The position numbers were made by a program, and so were the translations under genes. A stretch of 64,000 nt of DNA from Thermoactinomyces daqus (GTDB lineage Bacteria; Bacillota; Bacilli; Thermoactinomycetales; Thermoactinomycetaceae), in assembly GCF_000763315.1 (NCBI RefSeq), contig NZ_JPST01000008.1, forward strand, positions 1 to 64,000. Direction: 5' to 3'. Positions 8,584-17,923 of the stretch are shown here, piece by piece; positions within the stretch are counted from its first letter, which is position 1; the number at the start of each line of letters is the position of its first letter. The notes beneath the pieces are model-generated. The model was given only the letters and a program-made list of their open reading frames with translations. It searched no databases and was not told the DNA's origin.

Positions 8584-10056
8584 TTAACCAAACCAACGCA
8601 GCGGTTGAGGTTGCAAGTTCTTATAGACGTGTTTTTGCTCTGTATATTCTTCCAATCCGGTTTTTCCAAGTTCTCTCCCGATGCCGGACTGTTTGTAGCC
8701 GCCCCAGGGAGCCTGAGGGAAATAGGGATGATAATCGTTGATCCAGACCGTCCCCATTCTCAAGGCGCGGCTCACGCGCTCAGCCCGGTTCATGTCTTGT
8801 GTCCAAACGGCACCCGCCAGACCGTAAATGGTGTCATTCGCCAGGGAAATCGCCTCTTCTTCGGTTTGAAAGGTTTCAACCGTCAAAATGGGCCCGAACG
8901 TTTCTTCTTTCACGATCCGCATATCGCTTGTACAATGGTCAAAAATCGTCGGTTCAATAAAAAATCCACGGGCGAATTCGGGGCCGTCGGGACGTTTCCC
9001 GCCTGTAAGCAGCTTGGCGCCTTCCCGGATTCCGATGGCGATGTACTTTTCCACTTTGTCCCGATGTTCAGCTGAGATGAGCGGACCCATTTGCGTATCC
9101 GGGTTCAGCCCGCTTCCCAGCCGAATGCGTTTGGCTCGTTCCACCACTGCTTTAACGAACCGGTCATGCCATTTTTCTTCAATCAAAAGCCTGGCGCCCG
9201 CAGAGCAAACTTGTCCTGCATGAAAAAAAACGGCATTTAACGCGTAATCGACCGCTGTCTCAAAATCACTGTCGGCAAAGATGATATTGGGATTTTTTCC
9301 TCCCAGTTCAAGTGCGATTTTTTTCATGTTCCGCGATGCAGCCTTCATGATTTTCCAGCCTGTTTCGATTCCTCCGGTAAAGGAAATCAGATCAACATCT
9401 GCTGATTCGGACAGTTCAGCCCCCACGGTTTCACCGGGACCGGTCACAATATTGACCACCCCTTTGGGAATTCCGGCTTTTTCGAGCAACCCGGCCAGTT
9501 TCAGCGTGGTTAAAGGGGTGATCTCGCTCGGCTTCAACACCATTGTGCAGCCTGCCGCAAGTGCCGGAGCCAGTTTCCATGATGCCTGCAAGAGCGGATA
9601 ATTCCAGGGGGTAATCATCCCGCATACCCCGACTGGCTCCCGGACAACCTTGCTTTCGCTGTTTTTCAGGGGGGAATGAAGCATTTCGCCGCCGTCCTTG
9701 TCGGCAAGACCGGCATAGTAGTCGAACACGGAGGCGATATCATCCATATCCGCTTCGCTTTCCGCAAGTGTCTTGCCGGTATTTAATGTTTCCAGACGGG
9801 CGAATTCATGTTTCTCCTCTCTGATCAGACTGGCAATCCGGCGCAGTTTTTCACCGCGTTCCGGGGCGGGCAGCCGGGGCCATTCTCCTTCGTCAAACGC
9901 TTTGCGCGCAGCTTTGATTGCATTTTGCGCATCCGTCCGGTTTCCTTCCGCCACGACGGAAATCACTTCCTGATTGCAGGGGTTGATGATGGACCGGGTT
10001 TGGCCGTCTTCTGCATAAACCCACTCGCCGTTAATCCACATCGGTTTCGTTTGCAA
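8584..10056 (-). CDS. gbsA: betaine-aldehyde dehydrogenase
   Basis: NAD-dependent oxidation of betaine aldehyde to glycine betaine, an osmoprotectant. The 490-residue protein shows the aldehyde dehydrogenase motifs: TPWNYPLLQ, the general base in ALELGGKNPN, and the catalytic cysteine in FFHAGQVCSAGARL near residue 287. The start is TTG at 10056 (MQTKPMW) with AGGAAGG upstream; no in-frame ATG fits better. It is the first gene of the minus-strand gbsA-gbsB operon, divergent from gbsR, with a strong inverted repeat 30-60 bases upstream of its start. Confidence 0.94.
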   Translation of the reverse strand: MQTKPMWINGEWVYAEDGQTRSIINPCNQEVISVVAEGNRTDAQNAIKAARKAFDEGEWPRLPAPERGEKLRRIASLIREEKHEFARLETLNTGKTLAESEADMDDIASVFDYYAGLADKDGGEMLHSPLKNSESKVVREPVGVCGMITPWNYPLLQASWKLAPALAAGCTMVLKPSEITPLTTLKLAGLLEKAGIPKGVVNIVTGPGETVGAELSESADVDLISFTGGIETGWKIMKAASRNMKKIALELGGKNPNIIFADSDFETAVDYALNAVFFHAGQVCSAGARLLIEEKWHDRFVKAVVERAKRIRLGSGLNPDTQMGPLISAEHRDKVEKYIAIGIREGAKLLTGGKRPDGPEFARGFFIEPTIFDHCTSDMRIVKEETFGPILTVETFQTEEEAISLANDTIYGLAGAVWTQDMNRAERVSRALRMGTVWINDYHPYFPQAPWGGYKQSGIGRELGKTGLEEYTEQKHVYKNLQPQPLRWFG

Positions 10057-10085
10057 AGCATTTCCTTCCTCTCTTAATACAGTTA

Positions 10086-10112
10086 GTACAGTTTTTTCTG
10101 TACAAACTGTAC
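10086..10112. promoter_or_regulatory. candidate GbsR operator
   Basis: GTACAGTTT (10086-10094) and AAACTGTAC (10104-10112) form a perfect 9-bp inverted repeat with a 9-base centre, which itself contains a further CTGTAC. It lies just upstream of gbsA and within the gbsA-gbsR divergent region. GbsR is a MarR-fold repressor of gbsAB, so it is the obvious candidate to bind here; that assignment is inference. Confidence 0.55.
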
Positions 10113-10420
10113 ACTTTTACGATATCATGACTGGTGACCGGCTGCAACCCAGCCCGCTCTCCGTAGAGAAAACATCCATCTTTTGATCGGCAAAACTTTG
10201 GGATTAAAGTATGAAAACTCGAAAGGGAAGCCGGGTGCCCCTGACCGGCCATGCCCTTTCACATATTTGACAAACATTTTTCTTGTGGTTAAGATTTGTG
10301 AAGTACTTTGCAAGGAAAACCAGGTCGTTCATCAGATGTGTTGATTAACCAAATCGTGAATGCAAACGCGGCTGATTCTGAATAAAACGCAAGAAAATTG
10401 ATAGAGAAGGAGTGACATAT

Positions 10421-10969
10421 GTGGCGCCGCATTATGAAAAATTGGAAGAAGCCCGCCGCGACTATATCGAATCGCTGGCGGAAACGATGGAAATGTATGG
10501 ATTGAGCCCCTCGATGGGACGTCTTTTTGGCATCATGTTTTTTCACGAAGAACCGATGACTTTGGATGAGATGCGTCAACTGACAGGGATGAGCAAGACG
10601 AGCATGAGCACGGGTGTCCGGGCATTATCCCGGTTAAAACTGGTTCAGAAAAAATGGCAAAAAGGGGTCCGCAAGGATTTGTATCAGGCAGAACAGGACC
10701 AGTTTCACTCATTTATTGAATTTTTTGTTTATTTATGGGAGAAGGAGATCGAAATCAATGAAAAAGCGCTGAACTCAACGGAGCAAAAGCTGCGTGATCT
10801 GTTGACCGATCCGAAATTGTCTCCGGATGAGGCAGCCCTGGTGGAAAGGGACTTGCAAAAATTGGCCAAATCCAAACAGTATTATGCCTGGCTCCGTGCG
10901 TTGGTTCAGGCGTTTAAAAATGGAGACATCTTCGATCTTGTTCCAATCCCGGATGATTCGGCAAAGTGA
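10421..10969 (+). CDS. gbsR: GbsR/MarR-family transcriptional repressor
   Basis: Choline-responsive repressor of glycine betaine synthesis. It resembles B. subtilis GbsR along its whole length: EARRDYIESLAETM near the start, the winged helix region EEPMTLDEMRQLTGMSKTSM (residues 45-64) and the C-terminal AWLRALVQAFKNGDIFD. Two GTG codons are possible. The one at 10421 has AAGGAG eight bases upstream and is preferred; that at 10412 overlaps the ribosome binding site. The gene diverges from gbsAB across 364 bases. Terminators follow at 11053 and 11094. Confidence 0.9.
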   Translation: MAPHYEKLEEARRDYIESLAETMEMYGLSPSMGRLFGIMFFHEEPMTLDEMRQLTGMSKTSMSTGVRALSRLKLVQKKWQKGVRKDLYQAEQDQFHSFIEFFVYLWEKEIEINEKALNSTEQKLRDLLTDPKLSPDEAALVERDLQKLAKSKQYYAWLRALVQAFKNGDIFDLVPIPDDSAK

Positions 10970-11052
10970 TTATCGGCACAGTCTCAGGATGAAAGAGAAG
11001 AAAAACAGGAGGGGAAGGTCTTTACACCCCGGACTGCATCACTTTCATATAA

Positions 11053-11083
11053 AAAAGCGGTTCCCGTAATTTGAACCGCTTTT
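11053..11083. terminator. bidirectional terminator between gbsR and the deacetylase
   Basis: AAAAGCGGTTC (11053-11063) pairs perfectly with GAACCGCTTTT (11073-11083). The minus-strand T run (six T) is better than the plus one, so it can serve the deacetylase transcript as well as gbsR. Confidence 0.75.
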
Positions 11084-11093
11084 CGGATTTGTC

Positions 11094-11127
11094 ACGGCCG
11101 TCCACGTCTGGGATGGCCGTTTGTTTT
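11094..11127 (+). terminator. second terminator after gbsR
   Basis: ACGGCC (11094-11099) and GGCCGT (11115-11120) flank a 15-base loop and are followed by TTGTTTTT. Confidence 0.55.
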
Positions 11128-11137
11128 TGGCATTTCG

Positions 11138-12004
11138 CTAATGTAAATAGTCTTCCAGTTTCACAAAGCGGAAGCCTTTTTTCTTGAGGAGCGGAATGCT
11201 TTTGATCACGCCTTCTGCCGTGTCGTGGCTTGGTTGGTTCATGTGCATGATCACGATCGAACCGGGTTTTGCGGTGAGCAGGGCTTGTTCGACCTGACGG
11301 GTGTTGTAGGTTGCTCCGGCGTCACCCAGAATATCGTAGTTAACAGGCTTTTCACCCAATCCGTATACCAGTTTGACGGCTACATCGTCATAAAAAGCGG
11401 TTCCGGTACGGAAAAATTTCGGCTTGCGCCCGGTAAGTCTGGTGATCAGCTGGTCATTTCCCAAAACTTCGTTGATCACCGCCGCGGCATTTTTGGTTCC
11501 CCCGATTCCGTAAGCGCTTCGGCCAGTGACGGATAACGGGCGATGCTCCGTCCCGTGGTTTTCAATTTCAAAGAGAGGGTTATGCGCCAGTTTCATAAAG
11601 GTTTGGGGATTTGCCTCAATCCAGCGGCTGTTGATGAACAATGTCGCCGGAATCCGTTCCTTGTTCAGATAATCGATCAGCTCCCGGTCATATCCGTTCC
11701 CGTGTTTGCCGCCGCATGCATCAAAGGTGAGGGCGATGACTTTCTCCTTTGTCGGGAGACGGTCGATAATCCCGGGAAAGTGTTCTCCCCACCGATGGGG
11801 CGACTCACTCCCGTATCGCTCCAGGAGCGTTTGTTCCAATTGTTTCATCTGTGCGGCAGGTGAGGGTTTTGTGGCGGAAGCCTTTGTTTCATGGGAATGG
11901 GTGGGGTCCGTCTTGGCGGCCTCGATGTGGGTCACCGGACCGGAGCAAGCGGTCAGAAGGGTGAGACAAAGTGCGCTTCCCAGACAAATGATGTTTCTCC
12001 ACAT
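11138..12004 (-). CDS. polysaccharide deacetylase lipoprotein (NodB homology)
   Basis: Membrane-anchored extracytoplasmic carbohydrate esterase family 4 enzyme, expected to remove acetyl groups from peptidoglycan or a related glycan. Residues 1-20 are a lipoprotein signal ending in the lipobox LLTAC. The NodB domain follows from about residue 80: VIALTFDACGG (general base Asp and metal Asp variant), ENHGTEHRPLS (metal-binding histidines) and the late IVIMHMNQPS segment. 288 residues. It lies 25 bases after corA on the same strand and has GAGGAG upstream, so the two are probably co-transcribed. The natural substrate cannot be read from the sequence. Confidence 0.88.
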   Translation of the reverse strand: MWRNIICLGSALCLTLLTACSGPVTHIEAAKTDPTHSHETKASATKPSPAAQMKQLEQTLLERYGSESPHRWGEHFPGIIDRLPTKEKVIALTFDACGGKHGNGYDRELIDYLNKERIPATLFINSRWIEANPQTFMKLAHNPLFEIENHGTEHRPLSVTGRSAYGIGGTKNAAAVINEVLGNDQLITRLTGRKPKFFRTGTAFYDDVAVKLVYGLGEKPVNYDILGDAGATYNTRQVEQALLTAKPGSIVIMHMNQPSHDTAEGVIKSIPLLKKKGFRFVKLEDYLH

Positions 12005-12029
12005 AAGTTGCGTCTCCTCTGGATTCTCT

Positions 12030-12989
12030 CTAGTCTTCGTTAAACCAGCCTTTTTTCTTAAACCAGATGTACATCAACAAGGCGATCAGCGCCATCAATC
12101 CGAGTACGGCGAAATAGCCGTAGTGCCAGTGCAATTCGGGCATATAGTCAAAGTTCATGCCGTAGATGCCGGCGATAAAGGTGAGCGGCATGAAGATGAC
12201 CGTAATCACGGTCAAAACCATCATGATCGAATTGGTGCGGTATGCATTGAGCGAGAGATAGTTGTCGCGGATGTCCGCCGTCAGTTCCCGGCTCGATTCA
12301 ATCATGGCGGCCAATTTTTCCAAATGGGCGTAAACGTTTCGGTAATAGGGCCTGTCCTTTGCCGTCAGCGAAACCCGTTCTGAATTGAGAATCCGGTAGA
12401 GCAAGTCGCGCATCGGCCAGACTATATGGCGCAGGGACAGCAACTGTCCGCGAATGGTAAATACTTCGTTCATCAGGAAATGGATTTTGGCCGAATGCCG
12501 TCTCGTCTTTGCTTCCAATTCATCAATGCGCTCTTCCAACTTTTGCGCAACCGGGAAATACTGGTCGACAACCTTGTCCATCACCTTATATAAGAAGAAC
12601 GAGATTCCCTTTTTCCTCGTTTCATCGTCGGAGAGCAGGCGCTCCCACAGTTCGTTCAATTCCTCGTGCTCCTGATAGTGAAATGAGACAAGAAAGTTTT
12701 CGCCGGTAAACAGAGCAATCTCTTCTGCTGTCCATGTATGGGGGTTTAATTTGTGTATGGTATAAAACATGTAGTTTTCATAGTATTCCAGCTTCGGCCG
12801 GGAGAGGCCGTGCAAACACTCTTTCACCGACAGCGGATGGAACGGGAATCGGCTCAGTTGGTGCGCTTCCTCCATCGTCGGGGTGTTAAAATCGACCCAA
12901 TACCACTGAAAGGAAAGGGATTGGATTTCTTCCGGCGGTATATTTTCCAGCAGTTTCCCGTCCGTGGTATAGACGAGCGTGCGTATCAC
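12030..12989 (-). CDS. corA: CorA-family magnesium/divalent metal channel
   Basis: Homopentameric membrane channel for Mg2+ (possibly Co2+/Ni2+). It has a long soluble N-terminal domain (residues 1-250, with a helical arm containing KLEERIDELEAKTRRHSAKI) and two C-terminal membrane helices. The signature GMN motif appears in AGIYGMNFDYMPELHW, followed by a basic C-terminal tail (WFKKKGWF). At 319 residues it has the family length. A GTG start follows a run of six G. It precedes the deacetylase in the same direction. Confidence 0.93.
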   Translation of the reverse strand: MIRTLVYTTDGKLLENIPPEEIQSLSFQWYWVDFNTPTMEEAHQLSRFPFHPLSVKECLHGLSRPKLEYYENYMFYTIHKLNPHTWTAEEIALFTGENFLVSFHYQEHEELNELWERLLSDDETRKKGISFFLYKVMDKVVDQYFPVAQKLEERIDELEAKTRRHSAKIHFLMNEVFTIRGQLLSLRHIVWPMRDLLYRILNSERVSLTAKDRPYYRNVYAHLEKLAAMIESSRELTADIRDNYLSLNAYRTNSIMMVLTVITVIFMPLTFIAGIYGMNFDYMPELHWHYGYFAVLGLMALIALLMYIWFKKKGWFNED

Positions 12990-13204
12990 TTGAATCCCCC
13001 CTGGATCCGTGTAATCGAACCTGTTTTCCGTGGAAGTTTGCTGAATGTCGGGCGCAGGAGCACCAATCCCTTTACGGCGTGTCTAACTTCCACTCACGGA
13101 TGATGGCGACAAATTCCGATCGTTTTTATTATAACCCGCCACCGGGAAAACCCCCTGTTGCAACATTATGAAGGGATATCTAAAATTATCTATTTTTGAC
13201 ATAA

Positions 13205-13234
13205 TTGAAACATACAGAAACATCTATTTATGAT
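13205..13234 (+). promoter_or_regulatory. putative sigma-A promoter of the DUF6612 lipoprotein gene
   Basis: TTGAAA (13205-13210), an 18-base spacer and TATGAT (13229-13234), about 45 bases upstream of the start codon. Confidence 0.5.
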
Positions 13235-13276
13235 ATTATCGTACATAGATTATATTTTTATTAATAAAGGAGCTAA

Positions 13277-14104
13277 ATGATGAGCAATTTATGGTTACGT
13301 GTTTCTAGTATCCTGGTTGCCGGTGCACTCATGGTTAGTGGTTGTTCTGCTTCGGATTCCCCTGATAAACCAAAAGAGCTGACTCCGACTGAAGTCATCG
13401 AAAAATCAGTGGAAGCCATGAGTGAAAAAGGCTATACTTACGAAATGAAATTGAAACAAAATACGCAGACCAAAGTGTTTGGGCAACAACAAACGGTCAA
13501 TATGAATATGGATACCAATGTCGATGTGACCACGCACCCGGTGGCCATGCACACCAAAGGAACGGTGAATGCGAACGGAAGCCCGATTCCGGTTGAAATC
13601 TATGTCGCTGATAATGCGATGTATAACCATACACCCCAGGGGTGGACGACGGTTGCCGTTGACACCTCTTCGCTCGATTCTTCCGATGACCCGGCTTCGG
13701 GGTTGAAGCAACTGGATAAATGGATTGAACAGTTGGGAGGCAATGTATTGCCCAAGGGCGTATCCGTGAAAAAAGTGGGCGGTTCCTATCTGATGGAGGT
13801 TGATTATGCCGCTCTGAAAAGCGATCCCTCTTTTGACAAGATGTTGAAGGATCAGATTGCCGCGGGGATTCAAAGCGGAGGAGGCTTCATCACGATCGAC
13901 CCGAACCAGATTAAAATTGAAAACTACAAGCAACAAATCTGGATTGATGCAAAAACATTCAAGCAGACGAAACAAGTGGTGGACACAAAAATATCCGCTT
14001 CTGATCTGGCGGTCGACCAGCACCTGGAAATGATCCTCAAAGGGGAATTTAACGGGAAAATTACCGTACCGGCCGAAGTGAAGAACAGTGCGAAATCAAT
14101 GTAA
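13277..14104 (+). CDS. DUF6612-like lipoprotein
   Basis: A 275-residue secreted lipoprotein. The signal peptide ends in a lipobox (MVSGC, Cys at about residue 23), followed by an acidic linker. The rest is a beta-rich LolA/LppX-like fold typical of the DUF6612 family (KSVEAMSEKGYTYEMKLK near the start and DQHLEMILKGEFNG near the end). Function is unknown; relatives are thought to bind lipid or act as envelope stress proteins. AAGGAG lies upstream; ATG at 13277 and at 13280 are both possible, the second being better spaced. It is a single-gene unit with its own promoter and a strong terminator. Confidence 0.8.
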   Translation: MMSNLWLRVSSILVAGALMVSGCSASDSPDKPKELTPTEVIEKSVEAMSEKGYTYEMKLKQNTQTKVFGQQQTVNMNMDTNVDVTTHPVAMHTKGTVNANGSPIPVEIYVADNAMYNHTPQGWTTVAVDTSSLDSSDDPASGLKQLDKWIEQLGGNVLPKGVSVKKVGGSYLMEVDYAALKSDPSFDKMLKDQIAAGIQSGGGFITIDPNQIKIENYKQQIWIDAKTFKQTKQVVDTKISASDLAVDQHLEMILKGEFNGKITVPAEVKNSAKSM

Positions 14105-14111
14105 GGAAAAG

Positions 14112-14147
14112 AAAGACTCCTTTGGTATAAAGAGGAGTCTTTTTTTG
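14112..14147 (+). terminator. intrinsic terminator
   Basis: AAAGACTCC (14112-14120) pairs with GGAGTCTTT (14134-14142), followed by a long T run. It ends the DUF6612-like gene. Confidence 0.88.
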
Positions 14148-14293
14148 TTGCGGGAACTTCCTCTCCGCATTCGATGGCCGGTCAGTGGAATCCCCGCGCT
14201 TTTTTAGGAATGGGAAATATTCAAGATTTTACACTGCCAAAAACATGAATGTTATCTTTTGCAATTGGGGGTGGATTTTTTGCTCAAGGAATG

Positions 14294-14327
14294 TATAATA
14301 ATCCATGAAGATGAATTTTTATTAAGA
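14294..14327 (+). promoter_or_regulatory. argG promoter -10 and ARG box
   Basis: A perfect TATAAT lies at 14294-14299. Just downstream, GATGAATTTTTATTAAGA (14310-14327) matches 13 of 18 bases of the reverse complement of the B. subtilis AhrC/ArgR operator consensus. A weaker CATGAAT half-site lies at 14244-14250. The position between the -10 and the start codon suits arginine repression of argGH. Confidence 0.6.
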
Positions 14328-14337
14328 GGGGATTCGA

Positions 14338-15600
14338 ATGGGAAAACAAAAAGTCGTATTGGCCTATTCGGGCGGTTTAGATACATCGGTTGCGATAAAG
14401 TGGCTCTCGGAAAATTACAGATTTGATGTAATTGCGGTCGCGCTGGATGTAGGAGAGGGGAAGGATCTTGATTTTGTCAAACAAAAAGCGCTGAAAGTCG
14501 GTGCGGTCAAATCAATCGTTGTCGACGCCAAGGATTTATTTGCCCGGAATTTTCTGATTCCGGCTCTGCAGGCCAATGCCATGTATGAAGGAAAATATCC
14601 TTTGGTTTCGGCATTGTCCCGTCCTTTGATCTCCCAGGTGCTGGTGCAGGTGGCCAAGGAGGAAGGGGCGGTTGCCGTGGCGCACGGTTGCACGGGGAAA
14701 GGAAATGACCAGGTGCGTTTTGACGTCTCCGTCTCCGCGCTCGCTCCCGAACTGGAAGTGATTGCTCCGGTGCGCGAGTGGGGGATGTCGCGGGAACAGG
14801 AAATCGCTTATGCGGAAAAACACGGGATTCCCATCCCGATCGATCTCGATAACCCGTTCAGTATCGACCAAAATCTGTGGGGCAGAAGCTGTGAGTGCGG
14901 AGAATTGGAAAACCCGTGGACTGCTCCTCCGGAAGCGGCTTACGAGTGGACCCATCCGCTCGGCAAAACGCCGGATGAGCCGGATGTGATCGAGCTCTCG
15001 TTTGAACAAGGGGTTCCGGTGAAACTGGATGGGAAGAGCATGCCTTTCCACGAACTGCTTGCCGTGTTGAACAAGCTGGCCGGAAAACATGGAATCGGGC
15101 GGATTGACCATGTGGAAAACCGTTTGGTGGGAATCAAGTCGCGGGAGGTTTACGAAACGCCGGGTGCGACGGTCTTGATCAATGCTCACCGCGAATTGGA
15201 ACATCTGACGCAAACACGGGACGTGGCGCGGTTTAAGCCAGCCGTTGAGCAAAAATGGGCGGAGTTGGTCTATGACGGCCTCTGGTTCTCCCCTCTGAAA
15301 AAAGCGCTGGACGCCTTCATCAAGGAAACGCAGGCGCCTGTTACAGGAACTGTCCGGGTGGTGCTGTTTAAAGGGCAGGCGACTGTGACGGGCAGAACGT
15401 CGCCGTATTCCCTCTATAATGAAAAGCTGGCTACTTATACGGATGAGGACTCGTTTGATCACAAAGCAGCCGTTGGTTTTATTAAATTGTGGGGACTGCC
15501 TACGCATATTTATGCAAGCGTGCATAAAGAGGAGGGGGAGAATGAAACTCTGGGGCGGACGCTTTACCAAGCCAACCCATCGGTGGGTGGAGGAGTTTAA
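14338..15600 (+). CDS. argG: argininosuccinate synthase
   Basis: Joins citrulline and aspartate with ATP to give argininosuccinate, the penultimate step of arginine synthesis. The N-terminal ATP pyrophosphatase motif ([16 protein letters not shown]), the [14 protein letters not shown] motif and the [11 protein letters not shown] segment are diagnostic. ATG at 14338 follows AAGAGGGG. The protein has 420 residues, about 17 more than B. subtilis ArgG: it normally ends soon after KLWGLPT, but here the frame runs on into argH, so the last residues ([20 protein letters not shown]) are encoded by sequence shared with argH. A lost stop codon is the likely cause. Confidence 0.96.
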   Translation: MGKQKVVLAYSGGLDTSVAIKWLSENYRFDVIAVALDVGEGKDLDFVKQKALKVGAVKSIVVDAKDLFARNFLIPALQANAMYEGKYPLVSALSRPLISQVLVQVAKEEGAVAVAHGCTGKGNDQVRFDVSVSALAPELEVIAPVREWGMSREQEIAYAEKHGIPIPIDLDNPFSIDQNLWGRSCECGELENPWTAPPEAAYEWTHPLGKTPDEPDVIELSFEQGVPVKLDGKSMPFHELLAVLNKLAGKHGIGRIDHVENRLVGIKSREVYETPGATVLINAHRELEHLTQTRDVARFKPAVEQKWAELVYDGLWFSPLKKALDAFIKETQAPVTGTVRVVLFKGQATVTGRTSPYSLYNEKLATYTDEDSFDHKAAVGFIKLWGLPTHIYASVHKEEGENETLGRTLYQANPSVGGGV

Positions 15601-16945
15601 TGCTTCGATCTCGTTTGATCAGGAACTGGCCGAGGAAGATATCCAGGGGAGCATCGCTCATGTGACCATGCTCGGCGCGTGCGGGATTTTGTCCCCGGAA
15701 GAGGCGGGGCAAATCATCAAAGGGCTGGAATCGATTTTGGCCAGAGTGCGTTCGGGAGAAGTTGCTTTTTCCGTCGAGCATGAAGATATCCATATGAATA
15801 TCGAAAAAATCCTGACAGACGAGATCGGTCCTGTCGGGGGCAAGCTGCATACCGGACGGAGCCGCAATGACCAGGTGGCGCTCGATCTGCATCTGTATGT
15901 GCGCAAACAGACGATCGAACTGGTGCGCCTGCTGGTGCAGCTGGAGCAGGTGCTGCTGGAGAAGGCGGAACAGCACATCGATACGATTCTCCCCGGGTAC
16001 ACCCACCTGCAGCGGGCTCAACCTGTCAGGCTGGCGCATCATTTGCTCGCCTATGTCAGCATGTTTGAGCGTGACATCGACCGGCTGAAGGACAGCTTCA
16101 AACGGGTGAATCTCTGTCCGCTCGGCGCAGGGGCCATCGCCGGCACCACCTTTCCGATCGACCGGAAGATGGTGGCCAATCAGCTCGGATTTGACGGCAT
16201 TTATGACAACAGTATGGATGCAGTGAGCGATCGCGATTTCCTGGTCGAGTTTCATTCCATTTGTTCCTTGATTATGGTTCATCTGTCCCGGTTGTCCGAA
16301 GAGTTGATCTTGTGGGCGAGCGAAGAGTTTAACTATATTGCCTTGGACGATGCCTTTTGTACGGGCAGCAGCATGATGCCGCAAAAGAAAAACCCGGATA
16401 TTCCCGAACTGGTGCGGGGGAAAACCGGACGTGTCTTTGGTCACTTAATGGCGATGCTGACGACATTGAAGGCCCTACCGCTCACTTACAACAAGGATTT
16501 GCAGGAAGACAAAGAGGGGCTGTTTGATACGGTACGGACGCTGACCGGCTCGCTCAGCCTGATGGTGCCCATGATCCAGTCGATGAAGGTAAACCAAAAA
16601 AAGATGCGGGAAAATGCCGAATTTGGTTTTGCCAACGCGACCGATCTGGCCGATTACTTGGTGAACAAAGGCATGCCGTTTCGTCAGGCCCATGAAGTGG
16701 TGGGAAAACTGGTTCTTTACTGCATTCGGGAAGACAAATATCTGACCGATCTTTCATTGTCGGAGTTTCGTTCCTTTGCCGGGCAGATCAATGAGGATAT
16801 TTATGATAAAATCGCGTTGGAACAAGTGGTGGAAGCGCGGAAAAGTGAAGGCGGGACGGCAAAAGAACAAGTGATGGCCACGTTGAACAGCAAGAGAAGC
16901 GAAATTGCGAAAATAATGGATTGGCTATCCAGTGTTTTCCAATAG
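15542..16945 (+). CDS. argH: argininosuccinate lyase
   Basis: Splits argininosuccinate into arginine and fumarate. The start is ATG 15542 ([19 protein letters not shown]), preceded by GAGGAGGGGGAG; the open frame extends further upstream but that part is not ArgH-like. The fumarase/lyase superfamily signature [12 protein letters not shown] is present (near residue 280), as are [11 protein letters not shown] and [12 protein letters not shown]. The product has 467 residues, the family length. It overlaps argG by 59 bases, so translation is probably coupled. A terminator follows at 16974. Confidence 0.96.
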   Translation: MKLWGGRFTKPTHRWVEEFNASISFDQELAEEDIQGSIAHVTMLGACGILSPEEAGQIIKGLESILARVRSGEVAFSVEHEDIHMNIEKILTDEIGPVGGKLHTGRSRNDQVALDLHLYVRKQTIELVRLLVQLEQVLLEKAEQHIDTILPGYTHLQRAQPVRLAHHLLAYVSMFERDIDRLKDSFKRVNLCPLGAGAIAGTTFPIDRKMVANQLGFDGIYDNSMDAVSDRDFLVEFHSICSLIMVHLSRLSEELILWASEEFNYIALDDAFCTGSSMMPQKKNPDIPELVRGKTGRVFGHLMAMLTTLKALPLTYNKDLQEDKEGLFDTVRTLTGSLSLMVPMIQSMKVNQKKMRENAEFGFANATDLADYLVNKGMPFRQAHEVVGKLVLYCIREDKYLTDLSLSEFRSFAGQINEDIYDKIALEQVVEARKSEGGTAKEQVMATLNSKRSEIAKIMDWLSSVFQ

Positions 16946-16973
16946 TTGCCATTGGGTGACCGCTTTCTTTATG

Positions 16974-17004
16974 AAACCCTGACTCCTGACAGTTGGGGTT
17001 TTTT
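16974..17004 (+). terminator. terminator of argGH
   Basis: AAACCCTGACT (16974-16984) pairs with AGTTGGGGTTT (16991-17001) including two G-T pairs, then a short T run. Confidence 0.7.
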
Positions 17005-17062
17005 GTATATTTGAATAAAATTTGATTTTGAAAAATGTATACCTGGGAAAATGAAAGAATGG

Positions 17063-17160
17063 TGTTATAATAGGGAAGTAGTTTCGGGAGAGGCCGAAAA
17101 AAGCGGGATTTTCAGGTTTTTTTAACTTTTGGTGTCCAGATGAAGGATCTGGCCTTTTTT
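17063..17160 (+). promoter_or_regulatory. ftsE promoter and structured leader
   Basis: An extended -10 (TGTTATAAT, 17063-17071) has no good -35. The leader then holds a TTTCGG/CCGAAA hairpin (17082-17099) and CCAGAT/ATCTGG (17136-17152) followed by CCTTTTTT, a weak terminator-like or attenuator structure about 75 bases before ftsE. Confidence 0.45.
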
Positions 17161-17236
17161 GGTACTATTAAGTAATGTAGGAGAAAAATAGATTAAGAGT
17201 GAACGATCATTTATCATGTTTCCTGGGGTGAGTTTC

Positions 17237-17923
17237 GTGATTGAAATGCATGATGTCTGGAAAGTTTATCCGAATGGAGTGGAAGCTCTCCGTGGCGTTG
17301 ATGTGCGTATCGACCAAGGGGAGTTCGTCTATATCGTCGGCCCTAGCGGAGCCGGGAAAAGTTCGTTTATCAAACTGATGTACCGTGAAGAAAAACCGAC
17401 GCATGGCATCGTGCTGATCAACGGCGTGAATGTCAAACGCGTCCGCGACTGGAAAATCCCGCATGTTCGCCGCAAGATCGGCGTCGTTTTTCAGGACTTC
17501 AAGTTGCTTCCCAATATGACGGCTTACGAGAATGTCGCGTTTGCCATGGAAGCGGTGGAAACGCCAAAGCGTAAAATCAAGCCCCGTGTGCAGGAAGTGC
17601 TGGAACTGGTCGGTTTGAGCGACCGGATGCACGCGTTGCCTTCTCAGTTGTCAGGCGGTGAGCAGCAACGGGTTGCGATTGCGCGGGCGATTGTCAATAA
17701 TCCCAGCTTTATTATTGCCGACGAGCCGACAGGAAACCTGGACCCGGAAAACTCCTGGGATATCATGTATCTGCTCGAGGAGATCAACAAGTTTGGCACG
17801 ACCATTGTGATGGCCACCCACAACAAGGAAATTGTGAACACCATGCGCCAGCGGGTCATTGCCATCGAGCAGGGCGTGATCGTGCGCGACGAGTTGGGAG
17901 GTGAGTATGGGTATGAAGATTGA
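17237..17923 (+). CDS. ftsE: cell division ABC-type ATPase FtsE
   Basis: Cytoplasmic ATPase partner of FtsX; the complex activates peptidoglycan hydrolases outside the cell during division or elongation. Walker A (GPSGAGKSSF), the ABC signature ([15 protein letters not shown]), Walker B (FIIADEPTGNLD) and the H-loop (ATHNKEIV) are intact. The preferred start is GTG 17237 with GGGGTGAG upstream, giving VIEMHDVWKVYPNG as in B. subtilis FtsE, 228 residues; an upstream ATG at 17216 lacks a binding site. It overlaps ftsX by 17 bases. Confidence 0.95.
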   Translation: MIEMHDVWKVYPNGVEALRGVDVRIDQGEFVYIVGPSGAGKSSFIKLMYREEKPTHGIVLINGVNVKRVRDWKIPHVRRKIGVVFQDFKLLPNMTAYENVAFAMEAVETPKRKIKPRVQEVLELVGLSDRMHALPSQLSGGEQQRVAIARAIVNNPSFIIADEPTGNLDPENSWDIMYLLEEINKFGTTIVMATHNKEIVNTMRQRVIAIEQGVIVRDELGGEYGYED

